Shown: positions 1 to 8,844 of the stretch, piece by piece
How the letters are laid out: each line of letters starts with the position of its first letter
Position numbering within the stretch: the stretch's first letter is position 1
Assembly (NCBI RefSeq): GCF_005503695.1
Contig: NZ_SCMU01000013.1
Location: forward strand, 1-64,000
DNA: 64,000 bases
Direction of reading: 5' to 3'
Source: Sphingopyxis sp. 2PD
GTDB taxonomy: Bacteria; Pseudomonadota; Alphaproteobacteria; Sphingomonadales; Sphingomonadaceae
Made by a program: the position numbers and the translations under genes
The notes under the pieces: generated by a model
What the model was told of the DNA's origin: nothing
Database searches by the model: none
Seen by the model: only the letters and a program-made list of their open reading frames with translations

Positions 1-2
1 CC

Positions 3-800
3 CCACCACCCGCCGCCGCTCCCGCCGAAACGGCCAAGCCGCCGGTCGCGCTGCAATATCTCTATGGTTCGGCCGAGGCGGCGATTGCCGTTCGCGCGAC
101 CAATGCGCGGATTGCGGATTATGCCGCAGCGCGGGTCAAGCAGCGCCCGACCGACAGCGTCATCCTTGCCGCCGGAGCGACAATGGACGCGCCGCGCTTT
201 GAACCGTGCGGCAACAAGCCGTTCGCGGCGGTGTTCGACGCCGACGAGACGCTGATCTGGAACCTTGGCCCGATGCGTTATTTCGCCGAAAAAGGTTCAT
301 CATATGACCCCAAAATCTGGGACCAGTGGGAAAAGACCGGCGCGGGCAAGGCGGTCGCGATGCCCGGCACGGTGGAGATGCTGGCCAGGCTGCGCGCGGC
401 GGGCATCACCGTCGTCGCCAACACCAACCGCAGCGCCGCCAACGCCAAGGGCAGCGAGGATACGCTGCGCGCCGCCGGACTGGGTGATTTCAAGCATGGC
501 GAGACCCTGTTCCTGATGGGCGACGACGCCAGCGGCTCGAGTAAGGACGCACGCCGCGCGACGATCGCATCGCGTTACTGCATCATCATCCTCGCGGGCG
601 ACCAGCTCGGCGATTTCAGCCAGCAGTTCAATGTCAAGGACCTGCCCGCCGCGCAGCGCACGGCGCTCGCGACCGGCCTCGGCGCAACCGCGCTTTGGGA
701 CAAGGGCTGGTTCCTGTTCCCCAACTCCGTCTATGGCCCATGGGAAAAACTGGGCTGGGACGACACCTTCCCCTCCGACACCAATTGGGAGCCGAAATAA
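3..800 (+). CDS. Class C acid phosphatase, HAD superfamily (5' end outside window)
   Basis: The frame is open from base 3, so the start codon and any signal or lipoprotein sequence lie to the left of the window; about 265 residues are visible. The last 205 residues show the e(P4)/class C form of the HAD fold: VFDADET supplies the paired catalytic Asp residues, TNR is the second motif, and AGDQLGDFS is the late acidic motif. [11 protein letters not shown] near the visible start also fits this family, whose members are exported and remove phosphate from nucleotides and other monoesters. The stop shares one base with the following ATG (TAATG), so the gene is translationally linked to the CoA-transferase. 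The family is well supported; the substrate cannot be told. Confidence 0.85.
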   Translation, partial: PPPAAAPAETAKPPVALQYLYGSAEAAIAVRATNARIADYAAARVKQRPTDSVILAAGATMDAPRFEPCGNKPFAAVFDADETLIWNLGPMRYFAEKGSSYDPKIWDQWEKTGAGKAVAMPGTVEMLARLRAAGITVVANTNRSAANAKGSEDTLRAAGLGDFKHGETLFLMGDDASGSSKDARRATIASRYCIIILAGDQLGDFSQQFNVKDLPAAQRTALATGLGATALWDKGWFLFPNSVYGPWEKLGWDDTFPSDTNWEPK

Positions 801-1435
801 TGCCTTGGACCCGCGATGACATGGCGGCGCGCGCCGCAAAGGAACTGCAGGACGGCTATTACGTCAATCTGGGGATCGGCATCCCGACCCTGGTCGCGAA
901 CCATATCCCGGCAGGGATGACGGTGACGCTCCAGTCGGAAAACGGCATGCTCGGCATCGGCCCCTTTCCCTATGAGGGTGAGGAAGATGCCGACCTGATC
1001 AATGCGGGCAAGCAGACGATCAGCGAGCTGCCGCAGTCGGCCTATTTCAGCTCGGCAGACAGCTTCGCGATGATCCGCGGTGGCCACATCGACCTCACCG
1101 TGCTCGGCGCGATGGAGATCGCTGAAAATGGCGACATCGCCAACTGGATGATCCCCGGCAAGATGATCAAGGGCATGGGCGGCGCGATGGACCTAGTCGC
1201 CGGGGTCAAGAAGATCATCGTCGTGATGGAGCACAACGCCAAGGACGGCAGCCCGAAGTTCATCCCCGAATGCACCCTGCCGCTGACCGGCCAGAACGTC
1301 GTCGACATGATCATCACCGACCTCGCGGTGTTCAAGCGCGACGACCACAGCAGCCCGTTCAAGCTGATCGAGCTCGCGCCGGGGGTGACGGCGGAAGATG
1401 TTGCTGCCAAAACGACGGCAAGCTACTTGTCCTGA
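800..1435 (+). CDS. scoB: 3-oxoacid CoA-transferase, subunit B
   Basis: A 211-residue protein with the full beta-subunit pattern of family I CoA-transferases: [13 protein letters not shown] near the N-terminus and SENGMLG with the catalytic Glu at residue 47. With its A subunit it moves CoA from succinyl-CoA to a 3-oxoacid such as acetoacetate in the cytosol, for ketone-body or branched-chain/aromatic breakdown. The ATG at 800 was chosen because homologues begin shortly before the AARAAKEL helix and because it overlaps the phosphatase stop. The A subunit, normally adjacent, is not in the window and may lie left of the phosphatase. PcaJ or AtoA are alternative names; the exact 3-oxoacid is not certain. 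Confidence 0.88.
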   Translation: MPWTRDDMAARAAKELQDGYYVNLGIGIPTLVANHIPAGMTVTLQSENGMLGIGPFPYEGEEDADLINAGKQTISELPQSAYFSSADSFAMIRGGHIDLTVLGAMEIAENGDIANWMIPGKMIKGMGGAMDLVAGVKKIIVVMEHNAKDGSPKFIPECTLPLTGQNVVDMIITDLAVFKRDDHSSPFKLIELAPGVTAEDVAAKTTASYLS

Positions 1436-1855
1436 ATGGATGACAAGCCACCGCCCCGTTCCCGGCTCCGTCTGGACAATTTTTCGCGGGCCTTGGCGGG
1501 CCTGAGAGAGGCAGTCGAACTGCGCCAGAGCCGTCCGCTGAGCGAACTGGAAAAGGCGGGGATGGTCCAGCGTTTCGAGATTGCATGGGAATTGGGCTGG
1601 AAGCTGCTGGCCGATCGGCTTGCGGAAGAGCTGGCACCACCCGAAGCGCTGACCCCGGCATCGACCATTCGCGCCGCGCATGCTGCCGGGATGATTGTGG
1701 CCGCCGACGAATGGCTGGCGATGGGCAAGCTGCGCAACCAACTGTCGCATACCTACAGCGAGCCAATCCGCGATCAGGGTTTAAAACTGATCGCCGAGCA
1801 ATTCCTTGCGATACTGACCGCGCTAGAACGGGATGCCGATGCGCGTCGAGTATGA
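1436..1855 (+). CDS. hepT: HEPN toxin-like protein, HepT/HI0074 family
   Basis: A 139-residue, mostly helical protein of the family first named nucleotidyltransferase substrate-binding protein (HI0074). It carries the HEPN RNase motif R-x4-H-x-Y as RNQLSHTY, with R100, H105 and Y107. In the characterised HepT/MntA systems the HEPN protein is an RNase toxin, and the Tyr of this motif is AMPylated by the partner. Its ATG directly follows the scoB stop with no intervening base, and its end overlaps the MNT gene by 23 bases. That order, toxin first and nucleotidyltransferase second, is typical. The family is sure; toxin activity is inferred from the intact motif. Confidence 0.85.
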   Translation: MDDKPPPRSRLRLDNFSRALAGLREAVELRQSRPLSELEKAGMVQRFEIAWELGWKLLADRLAEELAPPEALTPASTIRAAHAAGMIVAADEWLAMGKLRNQLSHTYSEPIRDQGLKLIAEQFLAILTALERDADARRV

Positions 1856-2180
1856 CGCCATCGGCCTGTCGGTCGATGATATACGCATCGTCGCCAAGGT
1901 TCTCTCGCCGTACGCCGATCAGATCGACCGGGTGAGCCTCTATGGCTCGCGCGCGGCGCGGACGTCGCGGCCCGGCTCCGATCTCGACCTTCTCTTGAGC
2001 GGACCGATCGATTTGCGCGCCATGCTGAATCTCGGCGTTGCGTTTGAAGAAAGCGACCTCTCGGTAGCGGCCGATCTGAAACATGAGCGGGATCTGATCG
2101 ACCCGCGCGTTCGCGACGAGATTTTGAAGCAGTGCCAGCTGCTCTTTACCCGCGACGACTTGTTGAACCTCGAACAATGA
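1833..2180 (+). CDS. mntA: MNT-type minimal nucleotidyltransferase (MntA antitoxin-like)
   Basis: A 115-residue protein with the polymerase-beta-like minimal nucleotidyltransferase signature G-S-x10-D-x-D: GS at 38-39 and the DLD metal-binding pair at 50-52. Proteins of this type neutralise HepT toxins by adding AMP to the toxin's Tyr. The start could be 1833 or the second ATG at 1839, both inside the end of the HEPN gene. The catalytic motif is complete, so it is predicted active. The pair has no recognisable palindromic operator of its own and appears to ride on the phosphatase-scoB transcript. Confidence 0.85.
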   Translation: MPMRVEYDAIGLSVDDIRIVAKVLSPYADQIDRVSLYGSRAARTSRPGSDLDLLLSGPIDLRAMLNLGVAFEESDLSVAADLKHERDLIDPRVRDEILKQCQLLFTRDDLLNLEQ

Positions 2181-2207
2181 ATGCGCCGCGAACAGAGGTG
2201 AACGCGC

Positions 2208-2657
2208 ATGTCTGACGTTGCCGCCAACCCCGGTTCGACGTGGCTGCTCATCGGGGGCGGGCTGTCGGTTGTGGCGGCGCTGCTCCATATCGCGTGCATT
2301 TTCGGCGGTCCCGACTGGTATCGTTTCTTTGGTGCCGGAGAGGGCATGGCGCGCGCGGCGGCGCGGGGTGACTGGACCCCGACGCTGATCACCCTGGCAA
2401 TCAGCGCAGTGCTGCTGATCTGGGCTGCTTACGCCTTTTCGGGCGCGGACGCCCTCCCGCGTCTGCCGCTGCTGCGCACCGGGCTCGTGACCATCACCGC
2501 CATCTACCTGATCCGCGCGCTGATCTTTGTGCCGCTCCACCTGTGGCGACCGCAACACAGCGACGCTTTCGCGATCTGGTCGTCGGCGATCGTTCTCCTC
2601 GATGGGACAGTCTATGCCATCGGTACGGTCAAAGCCTGGCGTTATCTGGCGACCTGA
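2208..2657 (+). CDS. Small four-helix membrane protein, unknown function
   Basis: A 149-residue protein with four hydrophobic segments at about 12-33, 58-78, 88-110 and 120-142, joined by short loops. The first loop contains GGPDWYRFFGAGE, which recurs in small alphaproteobacterial membrane proteins of unknown role. I do not recognise a catalytic motif. It starts 27 bases after the MNT gene on the same strand and ends 51 bases before the serine hydrolase, so it may share a transcript with either. An inner-membrane location is inferred from composition only. Confidence 0.7.
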   Translation: MSDVAANPGSTWLLIGGGLSVVAALLHIACIFGGPDWYRFFGAGEGMARAAARGDWTPTLITLAISAVLLIWAAYAFSGADALPRLPLLRTGLVTITAIYLIRALIFVPLHLWRPQHSDAFAIWSSAIVLLDGTVYAIGTVKAWRYLAT

Positions 2658-2708
2658 GACCCTCCGGGGGTGACGACGGGGACAGCAGCGGCTAAGACAG
2701 CCGCAACT

Positions 2709-4016
2709 ATGAGGTCGCAGCTCAAACCAGTTTCCATGTCGCGCGTCGTCCTGATCCTGATTGCGGTTACTGCATTGGGATTTTCGGGCTGGTTCGGCAT
2801 TCACGCGATCGGCGGGAAGCAGCCGCTCGACAGCGTTCCTATTCCGATGACCGCGCCGGAAAACCTGCCACAGACCCCGGCGCAGTGGCGCGGGCGGATC
2901 GATTATCGCGCGCTCGACCGGCAGCTCACCGACCTTGCGCAACGGCCCGAAATGGCAGGGTTGGCGGTGGCAGTCGTCGAAGACGGCGAGCTGCGCTTTG
3001 TCCGCGCCTATGGTGTTTCGGACGTAACAACGGGGGCGCCGGTGACCGCGCAAACGCTGTTCCGCTGGGCTTCGGTTTCGAAAACCACGACCGGGGTGAT
3101 GGCGGCAGCGCTCGCGAAAGACGGCACTCTCGATCTCGACCGCCCGGTCGCCGCCTGGCGCACGTCGCTGCGCTTGCCCCGCGGCGCCGAGGCGCAGGTG
3201 ACCCTGGACGACCTGCTCGCCCAGCGCACCGGGCTCACCAAAAACGCCTATGACGAGAAGCTGGAGGAAGGGCAGAACCCGGCGCAGATCCGCACCGGCC
3301 TCGCCGCGGCGCCGCTCCAATGCGACCCCGGCACGTGCCACACCTATCAGAATATCGCCTTCGACGCGGCGACCGAGATTTTGAGTGCGGCGGCGGACAA
3401 GCCCTTTTCCAGCGCCGTCGAGGATCGGTTTTTCCTGCCGCTTGGCATGGTGAGCGCCGGTTTCGGGATGGAGCGGCTGACCGGCGCTGCCGACTGGGCC
3501 AAGCCGCATCGCGGCCATCGCGTGCTCCCGGTCAAGGAGGCCTATTGGCGCGTCCCCGCCGCCGCCGGGGTCGAAAGTGACATCGTCGATTTCGCGAAAT
3601 GGATGCAGGCGATGATGGGCGCGCGCCCCGACGTGCTGCCGCAATCGGTGTTGCAGCTCGCCCACCGCCCCCGCATCGGCACCGCGAAACTCTATGGGGG
3701 TAATTTGCGCCAGGCGATGGGCGATGCCGCCTATGGGCTCGGCTGGCGCAGCTTCACCTATGGCGGTCACCGGCTCGAAGGCCATTCGGGCGCCGTTGCG
3801 GGTTACCGCGCGACGATGATTTTCGAACCCGCGACGCGGACCGGCGTCGTCGCGATGTGGAACAGCGACTGGGGTTTCCCCTTCCGCATCCCGTTCACGG
3901 TGATCGACAGCTATCACAAGCGCGACGACGCGGGGTGGCTCGACCTTAGCGAACTGCCGCCCGCAAGGAACGTCGCCGCGGCAGCGGCGCCGGTCAACGG
4001 AATTCCGAAAGGCTGA
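2709..4016 (+). CDS. Serine hydrolase of the class C beta-lactamase / penicillin-binding-protein-like family
   Basis: A 435-residue protein with an N-terminal membrane anchor at about 11-31 and the three motifs of the AmpC/DD-peptidase fold in order: S-V-S-K (Ser122, Lys125), Y-Q-N (Tyr213, Asn215) and H-S-G (358-360) in place of K-T-G. HSG is common in the esterase and peptidase members rather than in true cephalosporinases, so an exported esterase or D-amino peptidase is as likely as a beta-lactamase. The ATG at 2709 is preferred; a GTG at 2670 and an ATG at 2736 are also in frame. No AmpR regulator is adjacent. The C-terminal 20 residues are Ala-rich and probably unstructured. Confidence 0.82.
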   Translation: MRSQLKPVSMSRVVLILIAVTALGFSGWFGIHAIGGKQPLDSVPIPMTAPENLPQTPAQWRGRIDYRALDRQLTDLAQRPEMAGLAVAVVEDGELRFVRAYGVSDVTTGAPVTAQTLFRWASVSKTTTGVMAAALAKDGTLDLDRPVAAWRTSLRLPRGAEAQVTLDDLLAQRTGLTKNAYDEKLEEGQNPAQIRTGLAAAPLQCDPGTCHTYQNIAFDAATEILSAAADKPFSSAVEDRFFLPLGMVSAGFGMERLTGAADWAKPHRGHRVLPVKEAYWRVPAAAGVESDIVDFAKWMQAMMGARPDVLPQSVLQLAHRPRIGTAKLYGGNLRQAMGDAAYGLGWRSFTYGGHRLEGHSGAVAGYRATMIFEPATRTGVVAMWNSDWGFPFRIPFTVIDSYHKRDDAGWLDLSELPPARNVAAAAAPVNGIPKG

Positions 4017-4090
4017 CGCGCGGGATCTGGTTGCGCGCCGGCGTGCCGCTTGGCTACGGCGCGCGCGCAACAGCAAGAGGAGGATCATCG

Positions 4091-5068
4091 ATGCGCGTGC
4101 TGCTCACCGGATCGTCGGGCTGGCTGGGGCGCTATCTCGCTCCCTTGCTCAGCCAGAATGGACATAGGGTCGTCGGAGTCGACGTTGTACCGGGTACCCA
4201 CACCCAGGTTGTCGGCACGGTTGCCGACCGTGCCCTCGTCGATCGGACCATGGCTGACCATGGCATCGAAGCGATCATCCACGGCGGCGCGCTGCATAAA
4301 CCCGACATCGTCCGCTATCCGCGGCAAGCCTTTATCGACGTCAATGTGACCGGTACGCTGAACCTGATCGAAGCCGCGGTCGCAGCGGGCAATGATCGCT
4401 TCCTGTTCACCTCGACCACCTCGCTGATGGTGCGCGCCGACGTCCGCGCGGGCGCGGGCGACGCGGGCGCGTGGTGGATGGACGAGGATTTCGGTCCGCT
4501 GGAGCCGCGCAATATCTATGGCATCACCAAGCTCGCCGCCGAGCAGGCCTGCCGCCTTGTCCACCGGGAGCATGGCATCAATGTCGCGATCCTTCGCACC
4601 GGGCGCTTCTTTCCCGAGGATGACGACACCCATGCGGTGCCTAGCGGGCCGAACCTCAAGGCGAACGAATTGCTCCACCGCCGCCTGACGGTGGAGGATG
4701 CGGCGGCGGCGCATCTTGCCGCACTGGAAGTGGCGCCAACCATCGGCTGCGACACCTTCATCCTCTCTGCGCCGCCGCCGTTCGGGCGCGAGGACGCCGC
4801 CGAAATCGCCCGCGACGCGCCCGCGGTCATCGCGCGCTATTTTCCCGATGCGGCCCGGCTTTATGCGCACGCGGGCTGGGTGCTTCCCGACCGGATCGAG
4901 CGCGTTTACGACCCGTCGCGCGCCGAACGTCGGTTCGGCTGGCGGGCGCGGACCGATTTTGGCAGCGTGCTGACGGCACTCGCCAAGGGGGGGCCGCTGC
5001 CCATCGCACACGACCCGGCCTACACCTCCCCCATCATCCGTCAGGAGCGCGAAGCATGTACGAGCTGA
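4091..5068 (+). CDS. NAD-dependent epimerase/dehydratase (extended SDR)
   Basis: A 325-residue extended short-chain dehydrogenase. The dinucleotide loop is TGSSGWLG at the very N-terminus and the catalytic pair is Y-x3-K in IYGITK. A strong AGAGGAGG ribosome site ends about seven bases before the ATG at 4091, which fixes the start; the frame extends upstream but without a better start. Members act on nucleotide sugars or related alcohols; the substrate here is unknown. The last 13 bases overlap the GST gene, so the two are translationally coupled. Confidence 0.82.
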   Translation: MRVLLTGSSGWLGRYLAPLLSQNGHRVVGVDVVPGTHTQVVGTVADRALVDRTMADHGIEAIIHGGALHKPDIVRYPRQAFIDVNVTGTLNLIEAAVAAGNDRFLFTSTTSLMVRADVRAGAGDAGAWWMDEDFGPLEPRNIYGITKLAAEQACRLVHREHGINVAILRTGRFFPEDDDTHAVPSGPNLKANELLHRRLTVEDAAAAHLAALEVAPTIGCDTFILSAPPPFGREDAAEIARDAPAVIARYFPDAARLYAHAGWVLPDRIERVYDPSRAERRFGWRARTDFGSVLTALAKGGPLPIAHDPAYTSPIIRQEREACTS

Positions 5069-5736
5069 TCACCGCCAACCGCAATTATTCGAGCTGGTCA
5101 TTGCGCCCGTGGGTGCTGATGACCGCGCTCGGCATCGCGTTTCGCGACCGGGTGGAGCCGTTCACGAAGCCCACCAATTACAAGGATTTCCGCAGCTTCT
5201 CGCCGACCGGACAAGTGCCTGCGCTGCTACACGAAGGGCGCACCGTCTATGACTCGCTCGGCATCACCCTCTATCTCGCCGACCGGCACGCGGGGGTGTG
5301 GCCGACCGACCCCGATGCGCGCGCGTGGGCGCAATGCGCCACGGCCGAAATGCACAGCGGCTTTGCGGCGCTGCGTAACGATTGCACGATGAATGTCGGG
5401 GTCCGCGTGACGCCCAAGCCGATGTCGGACGCACTCCAGGCCAATGTCGCGCGGATCCGCGAGCTGTTCGAGGAGGGGCTGACGAAGTTTGGCGGGCCGT
5501 GGCTCGCCGGGCCGGATTTCACCGCGGTCGACGCCTTTTTCGCGCCGGTCGCGTTCCGTATCCGTACCTATGGCCTCGACGTCGGTGCCGGGCAGGCGTG
5601 GGTCGATCAGATTCTGGCGCACCCTGCGATGCTGGAATGGGAAAGGCAAGCGCTCGCCGAAAGCTGGCGCGAGGTCGGGCATGAGGAAGAATTGCGCGCG
5701 TGCGGCGCGATTACCGCGGATTACCGGACGGCTTAG
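5056..5736 (+). CDS. Glutathione S-transferase family protein
   Basis: A 226-residue cytosolic GST. The thioredoxin-like N-terminal domain has SSWSLRPWV at the position of the glutathione-activating Ser, followed by the GQVPALLHEG cis-Pro strand and the YDSLGITLYLAD glutathione-binding turn. The C-terminal all-helical domain has PDFTAVDAFFAPV. The start is supported by CAGGAG 8-13 bases upstream and by the overlap with the epimerase. The physiological electrophile is unknown. It is followed by a palindromic repeat and then a convergent gene. Confidence 0.85.
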   Translation: MYELITANRNYSSWSLRPWVLMTALGIAFRDRVEPFTKPTNYKDFRSFSPTGQVPALLHEGRTVYDSLGITLYLADRHAGVWPTDPDARAWAQCATAEMHSGFAALRNDCTMNVGVRVTPKPMSDALQANVARIRELFEEGLTKFGGPWLAGPDFTAVDAFFAPVAFRIRTYGLDVGAGQAWVDQILAHPAMLEWERQALAESWREVGHEEELRACGAITADYRTA

Positions 5737-5740
5737 AAGC

Positions 5741-5834
5741 ACCGTCGCCCCCGCGGAGGCGGGGGCCGCAAGCGGTTTACGCGGCGATGCCCGGCAATGC
5801 CGACAACGGCCCCCCGACTTCGCGGGAGCAACGG
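5741..5834. repeat. Intergenic palindromic repeat
   Basis: An imperfect inverted repeat fills the whole space between the convergent GST and crtZ genes. The left arm has CGCCCCCGCGGAGGCGGGGG and the right arm CCCCCCGACTTCGCGGGAG. The centre contains GCGGTTTACGCGG, shared with the copy at 6373-6463, so the two belong to one dispersed family. No T-run follows, so an intrinsic terminator is not supported. Confidence 0.6.
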
Positions 5835-6353
5835 TCAATCCACCAGCGCCTCGCGCACGACCGCAATCCCCGCCGCGCGCTGCGCCTTCAATTCGGCCTT
5901 CAGCTTCGCCGGATCGCGCGCAAAGACGAAGCCGAAGCTGACCCCGCCTTCCTTGCCGATTGTCGCATGGTGCAGCTTGTGCGCCTGCACCAGCCGCTTT
6001 GCATAGCCGCGCCGCGGCACCCAGCGGAAATAGCGTTGATGGACCAGCCCGTCGTGCACGACGGTATAGATGACGCCGTAAAACAGCACCCCCAGCCCGA
6101 TCCACGTCCCCGGTTCCCACGCACTGGCGCCCATGATCATCGGGCTGCCCACCGCGAACATCGAAATGCTCAATGCTGCACCGAACAGTCCGAACAAGTC
6201 GTTCTTTTCCAGCAACTTGTCATGCGGTTCATGATGGTCGCGGTGCCAGGCCCAGCCAAAGCCGTGCATGATATATTTGTGGCTGCCCCAAGCGACGAAT
6301 TCCATCGCGATGACTGTGGCGAGGATGAGCGCGAGGATGGCGAGCGTGGTCAT
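5835..6353 (-). CDS. crtZ: Beta-carotene hydroxylase (fatty acid hydroxylase superfamily)
   Basis: A 172-residue integral membrane di-iron oxygenase with the CrtZ histidine boxes in order: HKYIMH, HRDHH, HDGLVH and HKLHH. Bacterial CrtZ enzymes are about 160-180 residues and hydroxylate the beta-rings of beta-carotene to give zeaxanthin. Nonpolar segments at about 1-20, 55-75 and 83-100 fit the family. The gene stands alone, with no crtB, crtI or crtY beside it, and is flanked on both sides by copies of one palindromic repeat. Yellow carotenoids such as nostoxanthin are usual in this order. Confidence 0.9.
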   Translation of the reverse strand: MTTLAILALILATVIAMEFVAWGSHKYIMHGFGWAWHRDHHEPHDKLLEKNDLFGLFGAALSISMFAVGSPMIMGASAWEPGTWIGLGVLFYGVIYTVVHDGLVHQRYFRWVPRRGYAKRLVQAHKLHHATIGKEGGVSFGFVFARDPAKLKAELKAQRAAGIAVVREALVD

Positions 6354-6372
6354 GCGGGCATTATAGACTATC

Positions 6373-6463
6373 TCGTCGCCCCTGCGAAGGCAGGGGCCGC
6401 TGTCGGTTTACGCGGCCAAGCTGATCAAGGCCGACTACGGCCCCTGCCTTCGCAGGGGCGACG
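6373..6463. repeat. Intergenic palindromic repeat, second copy
   Basis: A near-perfect inverted repeat with arms TCGTCGCCCCTGCGAAGGC and its complement near 6440-6463. The centre contains TCGGTTTACGCGG, as in the copy at 5741-5834. It lies in the divergent space between crtZ and leuC, close to where both promoters must be. Confidence 0.7.
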
Positions 6464-6538
6464 ACGCTCAACGACCGAAAATTGCGTTTTGGATCGCCAC
6501 TCGCTTGCATTGTTATCCTACAGGCTTAAGTGAACCGC

Positions 6539-7969
6539 ATGACTCGCTCCCGCACCCTGTATGAAAAAATCTGGGACGCGCATGTTGTCGAACAGCGCCC
6601 CGACGGCACCTGCCTGATCTTCATCGACCGCCACTTGGTCCATGAAGTCACCAGCCCGCAGGCGTTCGCCGGGCTACGCGCGAGCGGGCGCACCGTGCGC
6701 CGCCCTGACCTCACGCTTGCGGTTCCCGATCACAACTTGCCGACGACGCCGCGCCGCGATGCGAGCGGCAACCGCCTGCCGATCGCCGACGCCGAAAGCG
6801 CGGCGCAGCTTGCGGCGCTGGAAACCAATGCCCCCGCATTCGGCATCCGCTATATCGATGCGGTCGCGCCCGAGCAGGGGATCGTCCATGTCGTTGGTCC
6901 CGAACAGGGATTTTCGCTGCCCGGCACAACGATCGTCTGCGGCGACAGCCACACCGCGTGTCACGGCGGCATCGGCGCGCTGGCGTTCGGGATCGGCACC
7001 AGCGAGGTCGAGCATGTGCTGGCGACGCAGACCCTGCTGCTCCAGCCTGCCAAAACCATGGAAGTGTGCGTTGAGGGCGAAGTCGGCCCGGGCGTGACCG
7101 CCAAGGACATCATCCTCCACATCACCGGCGTGATCGGCGCCGCGGGCGGCACCGGTCATGTCATCGAATATACCGGCAGTGCGATCCGCGCTTTGTCGGT
7201 CGAGGGCCGCCTGACGGTCAGCAATATGGCGATCGAGGGCGGCGCACGCGCCGGACTGATCGCGCCCGACGACGTGACGTTCGAATATCTGAAGGGCCGT
7301 CCCTATGCGCCGAAGGGCGCCGACTGGGACGCCGCAGTCGCCTATTGGACCAGCCTCGCGACCGATCGGGGCGCGACTTACGACAAGACCGTCGTCATCG
7401 ACGCCGCCGACATCGCGCCCAGCGTCACGTGGGGTACCAGCCCCGAGGATGTCGTGCCGATCACCGGCACCGTCCCCGATCCGGCGAGCTTCGCCGATCC
7501 GTCGAAGCAGGCCGCCGCCGCCAAGTCGCTCGCTTACATGGGCCTCGAACCCGGCACCCGGATGCAGGACGTTCAGGTCGAGAATATCTTCATCGGCAGC
7601 TGCACGAACAGCCGCATCGAGGATCTGCGCGCCGCCGCCGCCGTGCTGAAAGGGCGCCACAAGGCGGCGGGGGTCAAATGGGCGATCGTCGTCCCCGGAT
7701 CGGGGCTGGTGAAAGCACAGGCCGAAGCCGAGGGGCTCGATCGCATCTTCACCGACGCGGGGCTGGAGTGGCGCGAGCCCGGCTGTTCGGCCTGTCTTGG
7801 CATGAACCCCGACAAGGTGCCCGCTGGCGAACGCTGCGCCAGCACCAGCAACCGAAATTTCGTCGGTCGCCAAGGTCCGGGCAGCCGCACCCATCTGGTA
7901 TCGCCCGCAATGGCGGCGGCGGCGGCGGTCACCGGGCGGCTCACCGACGTGCGCGAACTGATCGACTAA
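6539..7969 (+). CDS. leuC: 3-isopropylmalate dehydratase, large subunit
   Basis: A 476-residue aconitase-family protein, the usual LeuC length. With LeuD it isomerises 2-isopropylmalate to 3-isopropylmalate in leucine synthesis. The start [12 protein letters not shown] is characteristic, and the three Fe-S cysteines are visible in GSCTNSR and in [10 protein letters not shown]. An ATG at 6539 is preferred over a GTG at 6530; neither has a strong ribosome site. leuD is separated from it by an unrelated exported hydrolase gene. leuA and leuB are not in the window. Confidence 0.97.
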   Translation: MTRSRTLYEKIWDAHVVEQRPDGTCLIFIDRHLVHEVTSPQAFAGLRASGRTVRRPDLTLAVPDHNLPTTPRRDASGNRLPIADAESAAQLAALETNAPAFGIRYIDAVAPEQGIVHVVGPEQGFSLPGTTIVCGDSHTACHGGIGALAFGIGTSEVEHVLATQTLLLQPAKTMEVCVEGEVGPGVTAKDIILHITGVIGAAGGTGHVIEYTGSAIRALSVEGRLTVSNMAIEGGARAGLIAPDDVTFEYLKGRPYAPKGADWDAAVAYWTSLATDRGATYDKTVVIDAADIAPSVTWGTSPEDVVPITGTVPDPASFADPSKQAAAAKSLAYMGLEPGTRMQDVQVENIFIGSCTNSRIEDLRAAAAVLKGRHKAAGVKWAIVVPGSGLVKAQAEAEGLDRIFTDAGLEWREPGCSACLGMNPDKVPAGERCASTSNRNFVGRQGPGSRTHLVSPAMAAAAAVTGRLTDVRELID

Positions 7970-7994
7970 GCGTGAAAAGAAGGAGCGGAATGGC

Positions 7995-8843
7995 ATGATC
8001 TGGAAAGCTATCGCATCGGCCGCAGCGGCATTGGCGCTGGCGACGCCCGTCCTGGCGCAGGACAAGCCCGCCGCTGCGAAGGTGAGCCTGACCCGCCTCG
8101 ATTGCGGCACGGTGCGCGTCAACCGGCTCAATGCCTTCTCGGACACCCAAGCCTATCCAGGGCAAAGCCGCGACCTGACCGTCGGTTGCTACCTGATCCG
8201 CCACGGCGACCAGCTGATGCTATGGGATCTGGGCCTGCCTTCGGCACTGAAGGGCGCGGCGTTCACCGCGACGGGCGACATGTCGGCCTCGGTTAACCGC
8301 ACCCTCGTCGAACAGCTGGCCGAACTTGGCATCACGCCGGGCGACATCGACGTCGTCGGTATCAGCCATTTCCATTTCGACCATATCGCCCAGCTTCCCG
8401 ATTTCCCCGGCGCAAAGCTATACATCGGCAAGCACGATTGGGATTTGCTTACCCAGAACCCACCACCCGCCTTTGTCAATCCGACCCCTTTCACGCACTG
8501 GATCAGCGGCGGCGGCAAGGTCGAGCCGGTGGCGCGCGATCAGGACATTTTTGGTGACGGCAGCGTCGTGATGCTCGACATGCCCGGCCATACCCCGGGT
8601 CATCACAGCTTGCTGGTAAAGCTGGCGGGAATGGGGCCGGTGCTGCTGACCGGCGATCAGGCGCATTTTCAGGAAAATTACGACAGCGATGGCGTGCCGA
8701 CATTCAACACCAACCGCGCCGACACGTTGGCGTCTTTTGGCCGGTTCAAGGCGCTAGCCAAAAACCTGAAAGCCACCGTGATCATCCAGCACGAACCGCG
8801 CGATGTCGGTAAGCTGCCCGCATTTCCGAAGGCCGCCGAATAG
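7995..8843 (+). CDS. Exported metallo-beta-lactamase-fold hydrolase (AHL-lactonase-like)
   Basis: A 282-residue protein with a signal peptide of about 21 residues ending ATPVLAQ. The zinc motif H-x-H-x-D-H is complete as HFHFDH at 125-130, and the second His lies in MPGHTPGHH. The pattern is that of the N-acyl-homoserine-lactonase-like branch, but many members have other esters or lactones as substrates. The ribosome site GAAGGAG lies upstream of the ATG at 7995. It sits between leuC and leuD, 25 bases after the first and one base before the second, so it is almost certainly cotranscribed with them. A role in leucine synthesis is not known. Confidence 0.85.
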   Translation: MIWKAIASAAAALALATPVLAQDKPAAAKVSLTRLDCGTVRVNRLNAFSDTQAYPGQSRDLTVGCYLIRHGDQLMLWDLGLPSALKGAAFTATGDMSASVNRTLVEQLAELGITPGDIDVVGISHFHFDHIAQLPDFPGAKLYIGKHDWDLLTQNPPPAFVNPTPFTHWISGGGKVEPVARDQDIFGDGSVVMLDMPGHTPGHHSLLVKLAGMGPVLLTGDQAHFQENYDSDGVPTFNTNRADTLASFGRFKALAKNLKATVIIQHEPRDVGKLPAFPKAAE

Positions 8844-8844
8844 C

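Noticed and set aside
2709-4016. The serine hydrolase as the beta-lactamase target of the BlaI/BlaR1 system
   Set aside because: It lies 39 kb away, has HSG in place of KTG, and I see no TACA-N2-TGTA operator before it.
1359-4088. A 909-codon open frame on the minus strand
   Set aside because: It runs opposite scoB, the HepT/MntA genes, the membrane protein and the serine hydrolase, all of which have clear motifs. The minus-strand product is Arg/Pro-rich with no domain, as expected from a high-GC antisense frame.
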